A stretch of DNA of 64,000 bases from Microbacterium sp. Leaf151 (GTDB taxonomy: Bacteria; Actinomycetota; Actinomycetes; Actinomycetales; Microbacteriaceae). The notes under the pieces were generated by a model. The model searched no databases and had not been told where the DNA came from. It saw only the letters and a list, made by a program, of their open reading frames with translations. Both the position numbers and the translations under genes were made by a program. The stretch lies in contig NZ_LMOR01000003.1 of NCBI RefSeq assembly GCF_001424225.1, positions 65,006 to 129,005 of the forward strand, read 5' to 3'. Shown here piece by piece: positions 41,447-49,564 of the stretch (position 1 is the first letter of the stretch; the number at the start of each line of letters is the position of its first letter).

Positions 41447-42790
41447 TCAGTCGGCGCGGTCGGCCACCGCGAACTTCTCCGAGAGCTCCCCGTCATTCAC
41501 CGCGGCGGCCGTGACGCTCTTGCGCCCCGCGTACACGTCGCGGTCGATGTCGTCGGTGCCGTTCGCGACCAGCATGGCGACCATCGTGTCGCCGTTGACG
41601 TTGAGGAAGGTGCGGAAGATGCCGGTGAACCAGTCGACCGCGATGAGGAGTCCGACCGCCTCGAGCGGCAGGCCGAGCGAAGTGGCGAGGAAGGTCGCGG
41701 CGACGGCGAAGCCGCCCGGGACGGTGATGGTGCCCATATTGAGCATGATCGCCAGCGCCATGCCGAGGATGATCTGCCCGGGCGTCAGCTCCACGCGCCC
41801 GGCCTGGGCGAGGAAGAGGATCACGATCGTGTAGTTCAGCACCGCGCCGTAGGAGCCCATGGTCAGGCCCACCGACAGGGTGAAGTTCGCCACACGCTGG
41901 CTGATCCCGACCTTCTCGACGGCGTTCTTCAGCACGGTGGGGAAGGTCACGGCCGAGCTCGTCGTCGTGACGGCGATGACCGTCTGCTCGGCGAGCTTGC
42001 CGGGGAGGGCCGCCGGGTTGAGGCGGGTGCGCACCGCGACGACGACGACGAACAGCGCCGTCACGATGAGCACACCGGCGAGGGTCGACCCGAGGTAGGC
42101 CAGGGCCGTGGTGACCACCGCGAAGCCGACGTCGCCGGCGAGGGCGGCGAGGAGGCAGAACACGCCGATCGGCGCGATGCGCATGACCAGGCGGATCATG
42201 CCGAGGATGATCTGCTGCAGCTGGTCGAGCAGGGTGACGACGAGCCGGTTGCCGGTCGTGCGGACATAGCCGTTGAGCGCGAGCCCGAACAGGAGCGAGA
42301 AGACGATGATGGGCAGCATGCTCGCGGTCGACATCGCGCTGAAGATGTTGGTCGACACGAAGCCGAGCACTGTCTCCTGCCAACCGGTGGGCTGGGCGGC
42401 CTCCTGCAGTGCGGGATCGATCGCGCCGGAGTAGTCGATGCCCGCGCCCGGGCGTACAAGGGTCGCGAGCGCCCAGCCGACGATCGCGGCGACGACCGAG
42501 AAGCCGATCATCCACGCGAACGTGCGTCCGGCGAGGCGTCCCATCCCCGAGCCGGTCATGGAGCCCGTGGCCACGATCACCGAGGCCATCACGAGGGGCA
42601 CGATCGCCATCTGGATGAGGCGGATGAACAGGTCGCCGACGAACTTGAGGTTCGCGGCCCACTCTCCGGTGGCGAGGCCGAAGACGATGCCCAGCACCGC
42701 CGCGAGGGCGATCAGGCTCGCCGGGTGGCGGAGAATCCGCCAGGTCGTCGCGAGACCGCGGCCACCGCTCGTGCTGTCGTCGTTGGTCAT
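41447..42790 (-). CDS. Dicarboxylate/amino acid:cation symporter (GltP/DctA family)
   Basis: 447 residues with eight helices and the family's two re-entrant loops. Conserved segments are TTTSSAVTFPTVLKNAVEKVG (loop HP1, serine-rich) near 275-295, LNYTIVILFLAQ, and NMGTITVPGGFAVAATFL near 342-359. The last replaces part of the usual NMDGT cation motif with NMGTI, so cation coupling may differ. It imports C4-dicarboxylates or glutamate-type substrates. The ATG at 42790 has AGGAG 7 nt upstream. Divergent from a FadR-type regulator that probably controls it. Confidence 0.88.
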   Translation of the reverse strand: MTNDDSTSGGRGLATTWRILRHPASLIALAAVLGIVFGLATGEWAANLKFVGDLFIRLIQMAIVPLVMASVIVATGSMTGSGMGRLAGRTFAWMIGFSVVAAIVGWALATLVRPGAGIDYSGAIDPALQEAAQPTGWQETVLGFVSTNIFSAMSTASMLPIIVFSLLFGLALNGYVRTTGNRLVVTLLDQLQQIILGMIRLVMRIAPIGVFCLLAALAGDVGFAVVTTALAYLGSTLAGVLIVTALFVVVVAVRTRLNPAALPGKLAEQTVIAVTTTSSAVTFPTVLKNAVEKVGISQRVANFTLSVGLTMGSYGAVLNYTIVILFLAQAGRVELTPGQIILGMALAIMLNMGTITVPGGFAVAATFLATSLGLPLEAVGLLIAVDWFTGIFRTFLNVNGDTMVAMLVANGTDDIDRDVYAGRKSVTAAAVNDGELSEKFAVADRAD

Positions 42791-42804
42791 GGTCGCTCCT
42801 CCAC

Positions 42805-42891
42805 AGATGGCCCCTGGTCGGTCCAATTGTGGGATGTCGGCGTTTCGCGCACCCGTTTCCTGTGTTTCGGGACCGTTACGGTCTGACCAAT
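42805..42891. promoter_or_regulatory. Candidate FadR-type operators in the symporter/regulator intergenic region
   Basis: TGGTCGGTCCAA (about 42,814) and GGTCTGACCAA (about 42,880) both contain the GGTC/GACC halves typical of FadR-subfamily GntR sites (TNGTNNNACNA class). They lie between the divergent starts at 42790 and 42941. The assignment is inferred from position and motif. Confidence 0.4.
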
Positions 42892-42940
42892 TCGGATGCC
42901 GTGAGAGAACGCGCCTGAAAGGATGGGTGCGGGAGGGTCG

Positions 42941-43645
42941 ATGAGCGATCACGCGACGCTGGCGCCGCTGGAGCGGCACGGCGGATCGGTGCACGAGGAG
43001 ATCGTGGCGCGGCTGCGCGCCCTGATCCTGGCGGGGGTGTTGAAACCCGGGGACAGGCTGGCGACCGAACGCGAGCTCGCCGAGCAACTGATCGTCTCCC
43101 GGTCGGCCGTGCGCGAGGCGCTGCTGCGACTGGAGTCGGCCGGCCTCGTCGAACGACGTCAGGGCAGTGGCACCCGGGTGAGCGCTCGGGTACCGATCTC
43201 CACCGCGCTGGCCTCGTGGCGCGACGACGATCCGACGTCGATCGCGGCGGCATCCGAGTTCCGAACCGTCGTTGAGCCGCAGATCGCCCGTCTCGCCGCG
43301 ACCCGCATCGACGCCGCGGAGCTCGACGCCCTCGCGGCGGTCGTGGCCGAGTCGAGCACCGTCCTCGACGGCGAGCGTTCGGTGCAGCTCGACATCGCGT
43401 TCCACGCCGGCGTCGCATCGGCCACGCGCAACCCGCTGCTCGCCTCGCTGAGCGAGCTCACGGTGTCGTGGACGCTCGAGGCGCGGCTCTTCTCGCACGT
43501 CGCCGCCGGGGGTCGCCGCCTCTCGCACGAGGGGCACGCCCGCATCCTGCGCGCCCTGCGGGCGGCGAACCCGGATGCCGCGGAGGCGGCCATGCGCGTG
43601 CACCTCGACGAGATCGCCGACCTCGCGCAGCACCTCCGCGACTGA
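42941..43645 (+). CDS. FadR-subfamily GntR transcriptional regulator
   Basis: 234 residues. The N-terminal winged helix reads EEIVARLRALILAGVLKPGDRL then ERELAEQLIVSRSAVREALLRLESAGLVERRQGSGTRV (about 48-85). An all-helical FCD ligand domain follows, with Asp and His positions that usually bind a metal and a carboxylate ligand (LDIAFHAGVASATRNPLL, HARILRALRA). GGGAGG is 4 nt upstream of the ATG. Its likely target is the divergent symporter, with an organic acid as signal. Confidence 0.88.
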   Translation: MSDHATLAPLERHGGSVHEEIVARLRALILAGVLKPGDRLATERELAEQLIVSRSAVREALLRLESAGLVERRQGSGTRVSARVPISTALASWRDDDPTSIAAASEFRTVVEPQIARLAATRIDAAELDALAAVVAESSTVLDGERSVQLDIAFHAGVASATRNPLLASLSELTVSWTLEARLFSHVAAGGRRLSHEGHARILRALRAANPDAAEAAMRVHLDEIADLAQHLRD

Positions 43646-43733
43646 GTCTGGGGCGGCAGGGCTCCGTTCGGGGTTGAGGTTCGGGTCCGTAGCCGGAGCG
43701 GAGGGCTAGCGTGGACGAGAGCGAAGGAGCCCC

Positions 43734-45440
43734 ATGATCCCCACCGACGCGTCCGCCACCGACCGCTACCGGGCCGCGCGCGACGAGCTGCTCGCCGCGC
43801 GCACCGATCCCGACCGGGCCGCGAGGTTCACCTGGCCGCGGTTCGAGGGGCCCTTCAACTGGGCGATCGACTGGTTCGATCCGATGGCGCGCGGCAACGA
43901 CGCGACCGCATTGATCGTCGTCGACGACGACGGCACCCATCACCAGCGCACCTTCGACGAGCTCGCACGTCGCTCCGACCAGGTCGCCGCGTGGTTGGCA
44001 TCCCAGGGTGTGCGCCGCGGTGAGACGGTGCTGCTCATGCTCGCCAACCAGGTGGAGCTGTGGGAGGCGATGCTCGCGATCATGAAGCTCGGTGGCGTGA
44101 TCGCCCCGACCACCACCGCGCTCGGTACCACCGACCTCGGTGACCGCATCGAACGGGCGGCGATCCGGCACGTCATCGTCGGCGCCGGGGATGCCGAGAA
44201 GTTCGACGATCTGCCAGAGGGACTCGGCCGGATCGTCGTGGGGGGAGAGCACTCGGGCTGGGCGACCTACGACGACGCTTTCGAGATGGATGCCGAGCCC
44301 GCCCGGCATCCGGGAACCACCGCCGACGACCGCCTCCTCCTGTATTTCACCTCGGGCACCACGTCGAAGCCGAAGCTCGTCGAGCACACGCACGCGTCGT
44401 ACCCGGTGGGCCACCTCAGCACGATGTACTGGCTGGGGCTTCAGCCCGGCGACGTGCACCTCGCCATCAGCTCACCCGGGTGGGCGAAGCACGCGTGGAG
44501 TCTGTTCTTCGCGCCGTGGATCGCGGGGGCGACCGTGCTCGCGCTGAACTACTCGCGATTCTCCGCGGAACGGCTGTTGGCTGAACTCGAAGCCGACCGC
44601 GTGACGACCTTCTGCGCGCCGCCGACGGTGTGGCGCATGCTGATCCAGGCCGATCTGACCGGTCGGCGCGGAGCGCTTCGCGAGGTGGTCTCGGCGGGGG
44701 AGCCGCTGAACCCCGAGGTGATCGCGACGGTGCAGCGGGCGTGGGGCCTCGACATCCGCGACGGGTACGGGCAGACCGAGATGACCGCGGTGGTCGCGAA
44801 CACTCCCGGGGCGTCGCTCGTTCCGGGCTCGATGGGTCGGCCGCTGCCGGGCTGTCCGGTGGTGCTCGTCGACCCCGTCTCCGGCGAGTTCGCCGACGAG
44901 GGTGAGATCTGCCTCGACCTCACCGATCGTCCGCTCAATCTCATGACCGGCTACGTCGGCGACGCCGCCCGCAACGCCGAGGCGTTCGCCGACGGGCTCT
45001 TCCACACCGGCGACGTCGCCCGTCGTGATGAGACCGGGAGCATCACCTACATCGGACGCACCGACGACGTCTTCAAAGCCTCGGACTACAAGATCAGCCC
45101 CTTCGAGCTCGAGAGCGTTCTCATCGAGCACCCCGCGGTGGTCGAGGCGGCGGTCGTTCCCGCCCCCGACGAGCTGCGGCTCGCCGTGCCCAAGGCGTAC
45201 ATCGTGCTGGCCGGTGGACGGGAAGCGGGCGAGGAGATCGCGCTCGACATCCTGCGCTTCGCGCGCGAGCGGCTCGCGCCGTACCAGCGGGTACGCCGCG
45301 TGGAGTTCTTCGAGCTGCCCAAGACGATCTCGGGCAAGATCCGCCGCGTCGAACTGCGCCAGCGCGAAGAGGCCGTCGCGCGCGGCGAAATCACGTGTGT
45401 GGAATGGACGGATGCCGCGCTGCGCGGAGCCGAGGCATGA
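43734..45440 (+). CDS. Acyl-CoA synthetase (ANL superfamily)
   Basis: 568 residues resembling medium-chain or acetyl-CoA synthetase-like enzymes. The phosphate loop is LLLYFTSGTTSKPKLVEHTH (about 201-220), the aromatic/adenine motif is IRDGYGQTEMTAVV (near 341-354), the hinge region is HTGDVARRDETGSITYIGRTDDVFKASDYKI, and the catalytic Lys is in LPKTISGKIRR near the C-terminus. It activates a carboxylate via an acyl-AMP; the acid is not known. The last codon overlaps the start of arr in ATGA. Confidence 0.9.
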   Translation: MIPTDASATDRYRAARDELLAARTDPDRAARFTWPRFEGPFNWAIDWFDPMARGNDATALIVVDDDGTHHQRTFDELARRSDQVAAWLASQGVRRGETVLLMLANQVELWEAMLAIMKLGGVIAPTTTALGTTDLGDRIERAAIRHVIVGAGDAEKFDDLPEGLGRIVVGGEHSGWATYDDAFEMDAEPARHPGTTADDRLLLYFTSGTTSKPKLVEHTHASYPVGHLSTMYWLGLQPGDVHLAISSPGWAKHAWSLFFAPWIAGATVLALNYSRFSAERLLAELEADRVTTFCAPPTVWRMLIQADLTGRRGALREVVSAGEPLNPEVIATVQRAWGLDIRDGYGQTEMTAVVANTPGASLVPGSMGRPLPGCPVVLVDPVSGEFADEGEICLDLTDRPLNLMTGYVGDAARNAEAFADGLFHTGDVARRDETGSITYIGRTDDVFKASDYKISPFELESVLIEHPAVVEAAVVPAPDELRLAVPKAYIVLAGGREAGEEIALDILRFARERLAPYQRVRRVEFFELPKTISGKIRRVELRQREEAVARGEITCVEWTDAALRGAEA

Positions 45441-45856
45441 TCCCGTACGGAGACGAGATCCTCGATCCGGGGCCGTTCTTCCACGGGTCGAGGGCAGCGC
45501 TGCGCGTCGGCGACCTCTTGACGCCCGGCTTCCGCTCGAACTATCGGCCCGAGATCGTGATGAATCACATCTACTTCACCGCCCTCCTCGACGGAGCGGG
45601 CCTCGCAGCCGAGATCATCACGGGTGACGGGCCGCCGCGCGTCTACGAGGTCGAGCCGACGGGGCCGTTCGAGAACGACCCCAACGTCACCGACAAGAAG
45701 TTCCCGGGCAACCCGACGCGGTCCTTCCGTTCTGTCATGCCGCTCCGGATCGTCGCGGAGCGCGACGACTGGACCAGGCTCACCCCCGAGGCGCTCGCCG
45801 CATGGCGGGAGAGGCTGACGGAGATGCGTGACGAGAACGCCGAGATCATCAACTGA
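45437..45856 (+). CDS. arr: NAD+--rifamycin ADP-ribosyltransferase
   Basis: A 139-residue protein with the complete Arr pattern: FFHGSRAALRVGDLLTPGFRSNY (about 13-35), HIYFTALLDGAGLAAEI (about 44-60), VYEVEPTGPFENDPNVTDKK and FPGNPTRSFRSVMPLRIV. Arr modifies the C23 hydroxyl of rifamycins with ADP-ribose from NAD and gives resistance; the His, Tyr and Asp positions of the family site are present. It starts inside the acyl-CoA synthetase stop codon (ATGA), so it is translated with that gene rather than from its own promoter. Such genes are common in environmental actinobacteria and need not be recently acquired. Confidence 0.93.
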   Translation: MIPYGDEILDPGPFFHGSRAALRVGDLLTPGFRSNYRPEIVMNHIYFTALLDGAGLAAEIITGDGPPRVYEVEPTGPFENDPNVTDKKFPGNPTRSFRSVMPLRIVAERDDWTRLTPEALAAWRERLTEMRDENAEIIN

Positions 45857-45863
45857 CGTCCGG

Positions 45864-46001
45864 TCAGACCGGCTCGGTCGTGCGGATCAGTCCGCAGTTC
45901 ACGCACGACCACGCCACGAGGAAACGCTCGTCGTCGAGGATCTCGAAGCGCAGCGGGTCACCGCACGTCGGGCAGGCGAGCGGGTCGACCGGTCGGCTCA
46001 T
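45864..46001 (-). CDS. Zinc-ribbon microprotein
   Basis: A 45-residue protein with two knuckles, CPTCG (about 10-14) and CVNCG (about 33-37), separated by FEILDDERFLVAWS. This is a single zinc ribbon with no other domain. Its ATG overlaps the stop of the upstream DHFR-like gene (ATGA), so the two are coupled. The partner and role are unknown; small solitary ribbons often bind nucleic acids or a protein partner. Convergent with arr after 7 bp. Confidence 0.7.
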   Translation of the reverse strand: MSRPVDPLACPTCGDPLRFEILDDERFLVAWSCVNCGLIRTTEPV

Positions 46002-46639
46002 CGCGCGAACGTGACGTGGACGACGCCGCTCTCCGCCACTTCGGACGTGACGGTGAAGCGCTCGTCGAGGCCACGAAGGTCGTCCCACAGTCGGCCCCCG
46101 CGACCGAGGATGACGGGTCGGACGGCGACGTGAAGCCGGTCGACGAGGTCGGCTTCCAGTGCGGAACGGACGGTGGACAGCCCGCCGCCCACCCGGACGT
46201 CGGCGCCGCCGGCGAGCTCGTGCGCCCGGGTCACGGCATCCGTGATGCTCTCGGACGAGAACTCGAAGCGCGTGCCGTTGGCGAAGGCGATCGGCTCGCG
46301 CTGGCGATGGGTGAGCACGATGACGGGTACCTGGAACGGCGGCTCGTCGCCCCACCATCCGCGCCAGTCGGTGTCGTCGGGGAAGGAGTGCAGGCCGAAC
46401 ATCGCCGCGCCCATGACCTCGGCGCCGACATTGTCGAAGTACGCCGCCGCGTAACGGTCGTCGACGCCGGTCGTGCCGGCGCCGGAGGTGTCGCCGAAGA
46501 CCCGCTCGCGGGAGGTCTTCGTCGCCATGTAGTCGGCGACGATCCGACCCCAGTCCTCGCCCATCGGGTTCTCGGGGGTGGGGTCGGCGGGCATCGCCAC
46601 CCCGTCGAGCGAGATGTTCAGATCGACGCGGACAGCCAC
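45998..46639 (-). CDS. Dihydrofolate reductase/RibD C-terminal-like reductase
   Basis: 213 residues of the DHFR-fold RibD_C family: VRVDLNISLDGVAMP at the N-terminus, GAEVMGAAMFGLHSF near 90-104, PVIVLTHRQREPI, and GGADVRVGGGLSTVRSALEADLVDRLHVAVRPVILGRGGRLW near the C-terminus. It probably uses NADPH; the substrate is unknown, and neither folate nor riboflavin genes are near. The GTG at 46639 follows GGGAGG by 5 nt; the 32 codons upstream run into the integrated element. In the uninterrupted chromosome it would lie about 20 bp downstream of yajQ on the same strand. Confidence 0.85.
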   Translation of the reverse strand: MAVRVDLNISLDGVAMPADPTPENPMGEDWGRIVADYMATKTSRERVFGDTSGAGTTGVDDRYAAAYFDNVGAEVMGAAMFGLHSFPDDTDWRGWWGDEPPFQVPVIVLTHRQREPIAFANGTRFEFSSESITDAVTRAHELAGGADVRVGGGLSTVRSALEADLVDRLHVAVRPVILGRGGRLWDDLRGLDERFTVTSEVAESGVVHVTFAR

Positions 46640-46662
46640 GGCATCCTCCCGCCGTCGCTCAG

Positions 46663-46676
46663 CGGTAGTTCGTGAA
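46663..46676. other. Left attachment site (attL core)
   Basis: CGGTAGTTCGTGAA, identical to 60977-60990; the bases on either side differ. The host side (46657-46676, minus strand) reads TTC ACG AAC TAC CGC TGA, the original Phe-Thr-Asn-Tyr-Arg-stop of yajQ, left behind by the insertion. Confidence 0.92.
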
Positions 46677-46679
46677 TCG

Positions 46680-47011
46680 TTAGCAAACAATAGTGGGTAA
46701 TAGTTGGAACTAGTATTTGCCGCCGCACCTGGCATTTATCCACTAGTGGATAGTAGCGGGTAATAGTGGGTGTGAATAGGTTTTGCGGACTCTGTGCGGA
46801 CTCGTCCGGGCGTGTTGGCGGGTAGCTACGATTCGGAGCATGGTGGGGGAGGAGCTGGGCGTGTCCGGTCAAGGTGAGGGTATCCGGGCCGTGGCTGTTC
46901 TCGCCCGTGCGTGATCTGCTCAGCTGCTCGTCAAGGACGAACCGGTGAAGGTCAACGACCACTCGCTCGACGGATTGACTGGCCGACCGAGCTGCTACTC
47001 GCCACCTGACC
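46680..47011. promoter_or_regulatory. Gene-free left end of the element with repeated TAGYGGGTAATAG motifs
   Basis: About 330 bp with no credible gene. TAGTGGGTAATAG (46691-46703) and TAGCGGGTAATAG (46754-46766) are direct repeats, followed by TAGTGGGTG at 46764-46772, and a 10-bp palindrome CCACTAGTGG lies at 46740-46749. The stretch is much more AT-rich than its surroundings. Position beside the attachment core suggests integrase arm-type binding sites. Confidence 0.5.
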
Positions 47012-47455
47012 TCAATGACCATCCGGCACGGTCAGTTCACTGGCCAGCATGTCGCCGCGCAACCACGCGAACAGCTGGTCCGAGCCCCCAGTAGCGACAC
47101 GCAACGACACCATCATGTGGACGATCTGTTCTCGCGCGACCGCGTCGACGAGCTCAGCCGCGTAATCGGCGACAGCGCCTTCGCCGCTTCGCAATGTGGA
47201 AGAGAACCGGATCCGAGCCCTGTTTACTTCCAGGCGGTCGGCCCAACGCTCCATCTGAGTCGCGGCAATCAGAGCTTCACTGAAGGTCACGAGCGCGTCG
47301 TAGCGACGGTCGACGGCAGCGGCACGCGCCTGGGCCGCGCTTCGACGCGACTCGCGCCAGCTCTCGCCGAAGAGCGCGCCGATCGCGCCGATGGCTGCGA
47401 CGAGAACCGTGCCCGACGTAGAGATCAGCGCGACGAGCGCCGTGGTGTTGTCCAT
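47012..47455 (-). CDS. Hypothetical single-pass membrane protein
   Basis: 147 residues from ATG 47455. One N-terminal helix (TALVALISTSGTVLVAAIGAIGALFG, about 4-29) is followed by a soluble, helix-rich, Arg- and Ala-rich region with likely coiled-coil character (SWRESRRSAAQARAAAVDRRYDALV). I do not recognise the family. It is the leftmost gene of the element and is preceded on the same strand by a 66-residue gene. Confidence 0.6.
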   Translation of the reverse strand: MDNTTALVALISTSGTVLVAAIGAIGALFGESWRESRRSAAQARAAAVDRRYDALVTFSEALIAATQMERWADRLEVNRARIRFSSTLRSGEGAVADYAAELVDAVAREQIVHMMVSLRVATGGSDQLFAWLRGDMLASELTVPDGH

Positions 47456-47545
47456 GCCGCCGAGCGTACCGACCGCCCCGAAGGGAGACGCCCGTGCCTG
47501 TCCTCGATGCTCGAGAACGTCCCGCGGGCCGCGCGTATGCACTCG

Positions 47546-47746
47546 TTACTCGTCGGGCGACAAGGCATCTCGGCATCCGCGTGCGAGGGCGAGCTGAGTC
47601 AGATCCTCGATGGACGGCCCACCCCGACGCCACGCGCGTTCGGCGGCTTCCTGAGCGGTCAGGCCATCGAGGATAAGGCCCTGCTCGTGCACAATACGAG
47701 CGACCTCAGCGAGAGCTCGCTCCCGGGCGCCGGTCACAAGGGACAT
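47546..47746 (-). CDS. Small hypothetical protein
   Basis: 66 residues starting MSLVTGARERALAEVARIVHEQGL, predicted helical, with LTAQEAAERAWRRGGPSIEDLTQLAL. It resembles short phage-encoded proteins with a helical repeat but has no motif I can name. It is divergent from the gene at 47817, and about 70 bp between them could hold two promoters. Confidence 0.5.
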   Translation of the reverse strand: MSLVTGARERALAEVARIVHEQGLILDGLTAQEAAERAWRRGGPSIEDLTQLALARGCRDALSPDE

Positions 47747-47816
47747 ATTGCTCTGCTGGAGCGTCTGTGGCGAGTGTCCGGGTGGTGTGTCGGCGGTGGC
47801 GCGTAGCCTCCGTGGC

Positions 47817-48140
47817 ATGTCCCGGCCGCTGCACCCCGACGTGAAGCTCGGCATCCACCTGTCGGCGATCTGCTCCCGCAACCGGTACACGCGCGACCCG
47901 GGCCCGGTGATCGCCGAGCTGCTCCAGGTGGCCGGCGACCGGGGTGACGTGCTCGCGTTCGAGGCGGGACGGTGGGCGGGGTATTACGACGACGAGCACA
48001 CCGCTGTCCTGGTGGCCGCGATCATCGAGGGCATCCCGGGCGCCGCGGACTGGGCACCGGTGGGGCGAGCGAAGCGCTCAGCGCCCGCGCACGGCACCAC
48101 CGGCTTCGGGCCCGCGTACGTTCCGCCGAAGCCGCGGTGA
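47817..48140 (+). CDS. Hypothetical phage-type protein
   Basis: 107 residues starting MSRPLHPDVKLGIHLSAICSRNRY. The segment DPGPVIAELLQVAGDRGDVLAFEAGRWAGYYDDEHTAVLVAAIIEGIPGA looks globular and helical. No family recognised. It is one of the few rightward genes in the element, which suggests expression together with the repressor/integrase direction, perhaps in the integrated state. Confidence 0.55.
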   Translation: MSRPLHPDVKLGIHLSAICSRNRYTRDPGPVIAELLQVAGDRGDVLAFEAGRWAGYYDDEHTAVLVAAIIEGIPGAADWAPVGRAKRSAPAHGTTGFGPAYVPPKPR

Positions 48141-48174
48141 TTTCTATGCTGGGGCGGCGATCGCCGCACTCGAA

Positions 48175-48348
48175 GTGCCAGGTCTGGGCCAGGTCGTCGT
48201 GCTCGTCAACGAGCGAGACCTACCCGCGGCCGGCATGACCATGCCGTGGCTCAGTGGAGCATGGAAGGACGACGGTATGCCCGTCGAAGAAAAAGAGCTA
48301 CGCCTCGTCCACGCGTATCTGCGCGCCCGTGGGCTCGCAAACTGCTGA
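48175..48348 (+). CDS. Possible small protein
   Basis: A 57-codon frame starting at GTG: VPGLGQVVVLVNERDLPAAG, then MTMPWLSGAWKDDGMP, EEKELRLVHAYLRARGLANC. The composition looks protein-like, with a strand-rich start and an amphipathic C-terminal helix. The start is weak and no ribosome site is seen; the frame is open further upstream over the preceding gene. Low confidence. Confidence 0.3.
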   Translation: MPGLGQVVVLVNERDLPAAGMTMPWLSGAWKDDGMPVEEKELRLVHAYLRARGLANC

Positions 48349-48399
48349 CCATCCGAAGGAACCCTGCCGCACGACCGCCAGGCGAGTAACCTGTCTCGC

Positions 48400-48609
48400 A
48401 TGCGGCAAGCGGCGTTCTGGCTCGGACTACTCGTCCTGGGATGCTTCAACGTGTCTTGGGCGTGGGTAGCTCCGTCGCCGGCGGGGGCTGCTCTCCTGCT
48501 GGTGGGGCTGGCAATGGCGGCGTTGGCAATGTGGAACTTGAGTGTTCTAGCTCGCGAAGAACGGTCCGAGCGGTCTCGTCAGCGACCTGCTGCGCGTCCT
48601 CGATACTGA
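48400..48609 (+). CDS. Possible small membrane protein overlapping an antisense gene
   Basis: 69 residues with two hydrophobic helices (FWLGLLVLGCFNVSWAWVA and AGAALLLVGLAMAALAMWNLSVL) and a basic tail. It is plausible as a small membrane protein, but two thirds of it lies antisense to the C-terminal low-complexity tail of the better-supported gene 48446-49072. One of the two may be spurious. Confidence 0.3.
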   Translation: MRQAAFWLGLLVLGCFNVSWAWVAPSPAGAALLLVGLAMAALAMWNLSVLAREERSERSRQRPAARPRY

Positions 48610-49072
48610 TCCCCGAGTCCATAGTCGACAGCCACACGATCAGGGCGAGCAAGATGCTCACCCAGGTGCCGATGTTGCCGACGGCGGGGTCACGTAAATG
48701 TTCGATGATTGTCTTACCGTGCGGCACGTTCTGTTCGACAGTGCGCTCAAGGACGTGCGCGACACGGGCTTCATCGACGTTTCCTGCGCGCATCTGCTCT
48801 TGCGCCCACCGCGCCGACTGGTTTAGCTTCTGGCGCTGCTTCGCGTTCATCCGTATAACGAAGTCTGTTTCGGACGGCGAAGCGCTCAGGATCTCTACCG
48901 ACTTGTCGTCGACTTTGAACTCGCCCTCCATCAGGTGAGCAGTTCCTCCACAGAACGGGCAAGGCTCCGTGTTATTGCTCAGGTTCATGGTCACGTTGAA
49001 GTCGCCCTCGAACCGGATTGAGCGAGAGACCCACTCCTGGTGACAGTTGCGACATCTCGCGTAGACAGGCAT
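48446..49072 (-). CDS. Zinc-ribbon membrane protein, hypothetical
   Basis: 208 residues. Two cysteine knuckles, CRNC (about 7-10) and CPFCG (about 38-42), form a zinc ribbon. A basic helical region (MNAKQRQKLNQSARWAQEQMRAG) and one transmembrane helix (IGTWVSILLALIVWLSTM, about 134-151) follow, and then a Pro-rich tail. The zinc ribbon would face the cytoplasm. No family assigned. Lower GC than the host. It belongs to the accessory group of the element together with the Fic gene. Confidence 0.65.
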   Translation of the reverse strand: MPVYARCRNCHQEWVSRSIRFEGDFNVTMNLSNNTEPCPFCGGTAHLMEGEFKVDDKSVEILSASPSETDFVIRMNAKQRQKLNQSARWAQEQMRAGNVDEARVAHVLERTVEQNVPHGKTIIEHLRDPAVGNIGTWVSILLALIVWLSTMDSGISIEDAQQVADETARTVLRELEHSSSTLPTPPLPAPPAGEQPPPATELPTPKTR

Positions 49073-49129
49073 GAGGGGGATGCTATCCGCGCGACTCGCG
49101 GACCGTCCACCACGAACCTCGAACGACGA

Positions 49130-49175
49130 AACGCCCCCGGCGTCCGCCTCGATGTGAGGGGACGCCGGCGGCGTT
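49130..49175 (-). terminator. Hairpin terminator in the accessory region
   Basis: A 16-bp stem with one mismatch, AACGCCCCCGGCGTCC (49130-49145) with GGACGCCGGCGGCGTT (49160-49175), and a 14-nt loop. It lies between two minus-strand genes and probably ends the Fic/91-residue gene unit. Confidence 0.65.
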
Positions 49176-49246
49176 CGCTCTGTGGCCGTTCCGCGCCGTG
49201 GGCTTTACCGGATCTGGTGTGGAGCCAGGAAGAGGCCGCGGTGCGT

Positions 49247-49522
49247 TCACCTCTTTGGAGGACGCCCCGCATTCCGGTGCTTGAGGTCCTCTCGAGCGCG
49301 GAGTTGACGTGCCTGCTCCTCGTGCGCCTCGAAAACTTCAGCACGGCCATTAGTGAGACCTTGGACGTAAACAGCCTCCAGGATCTCCATTAGGCGCACG
49401 CCGTGGTAGAGATCCAGCTCGCCGGACACTTCGTCGATCGCCCTCCCCACTTTGGCGCTGGCGTACACCGGGACTACCCCAAATCCCGGCAAGTTCACAT
49501 CGTGCCGCTTAGCTCCAACCAT
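49247..49522 (-). CDS. Hypothetical protein downstream of fic
   Basis: 91 residues starting MVGAKRHDVNLPGFGVVPVY. A beta-like start is followed by helical segments (GELDLYHGVRLMEILEAVYVQGL) and a highly charged C-terminal helix (EVFEAHEEQARQLRAREDLKHR). No family recognised. It lies 42 bp downstream of the Fic gene in the same direction and may be expressed with it, but it does not resemble a known Fic antitoxin. Confidence 0.6.
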   Translation of the reverse strand: MVGAKRHDVNLPGFGVVPVYASAKVGRAIDEVSGELDLYHGVRLMEILEAVYVQGLTNGRAEVFEAHEEQARQLRAREDLKHRNAGRPPKR

Positions 49523-49564
49523 GACGGTCCCCTCTTCTCTCTCGGCTGACGGTAGCGGTTATCC

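Noticed and set aside
46618..47022. 134-codon minus-strand frame across the left end of the element
   Set aside because: It spans the attachment core and AT-rich repeats, has no ribosome site and no protein-like composition.
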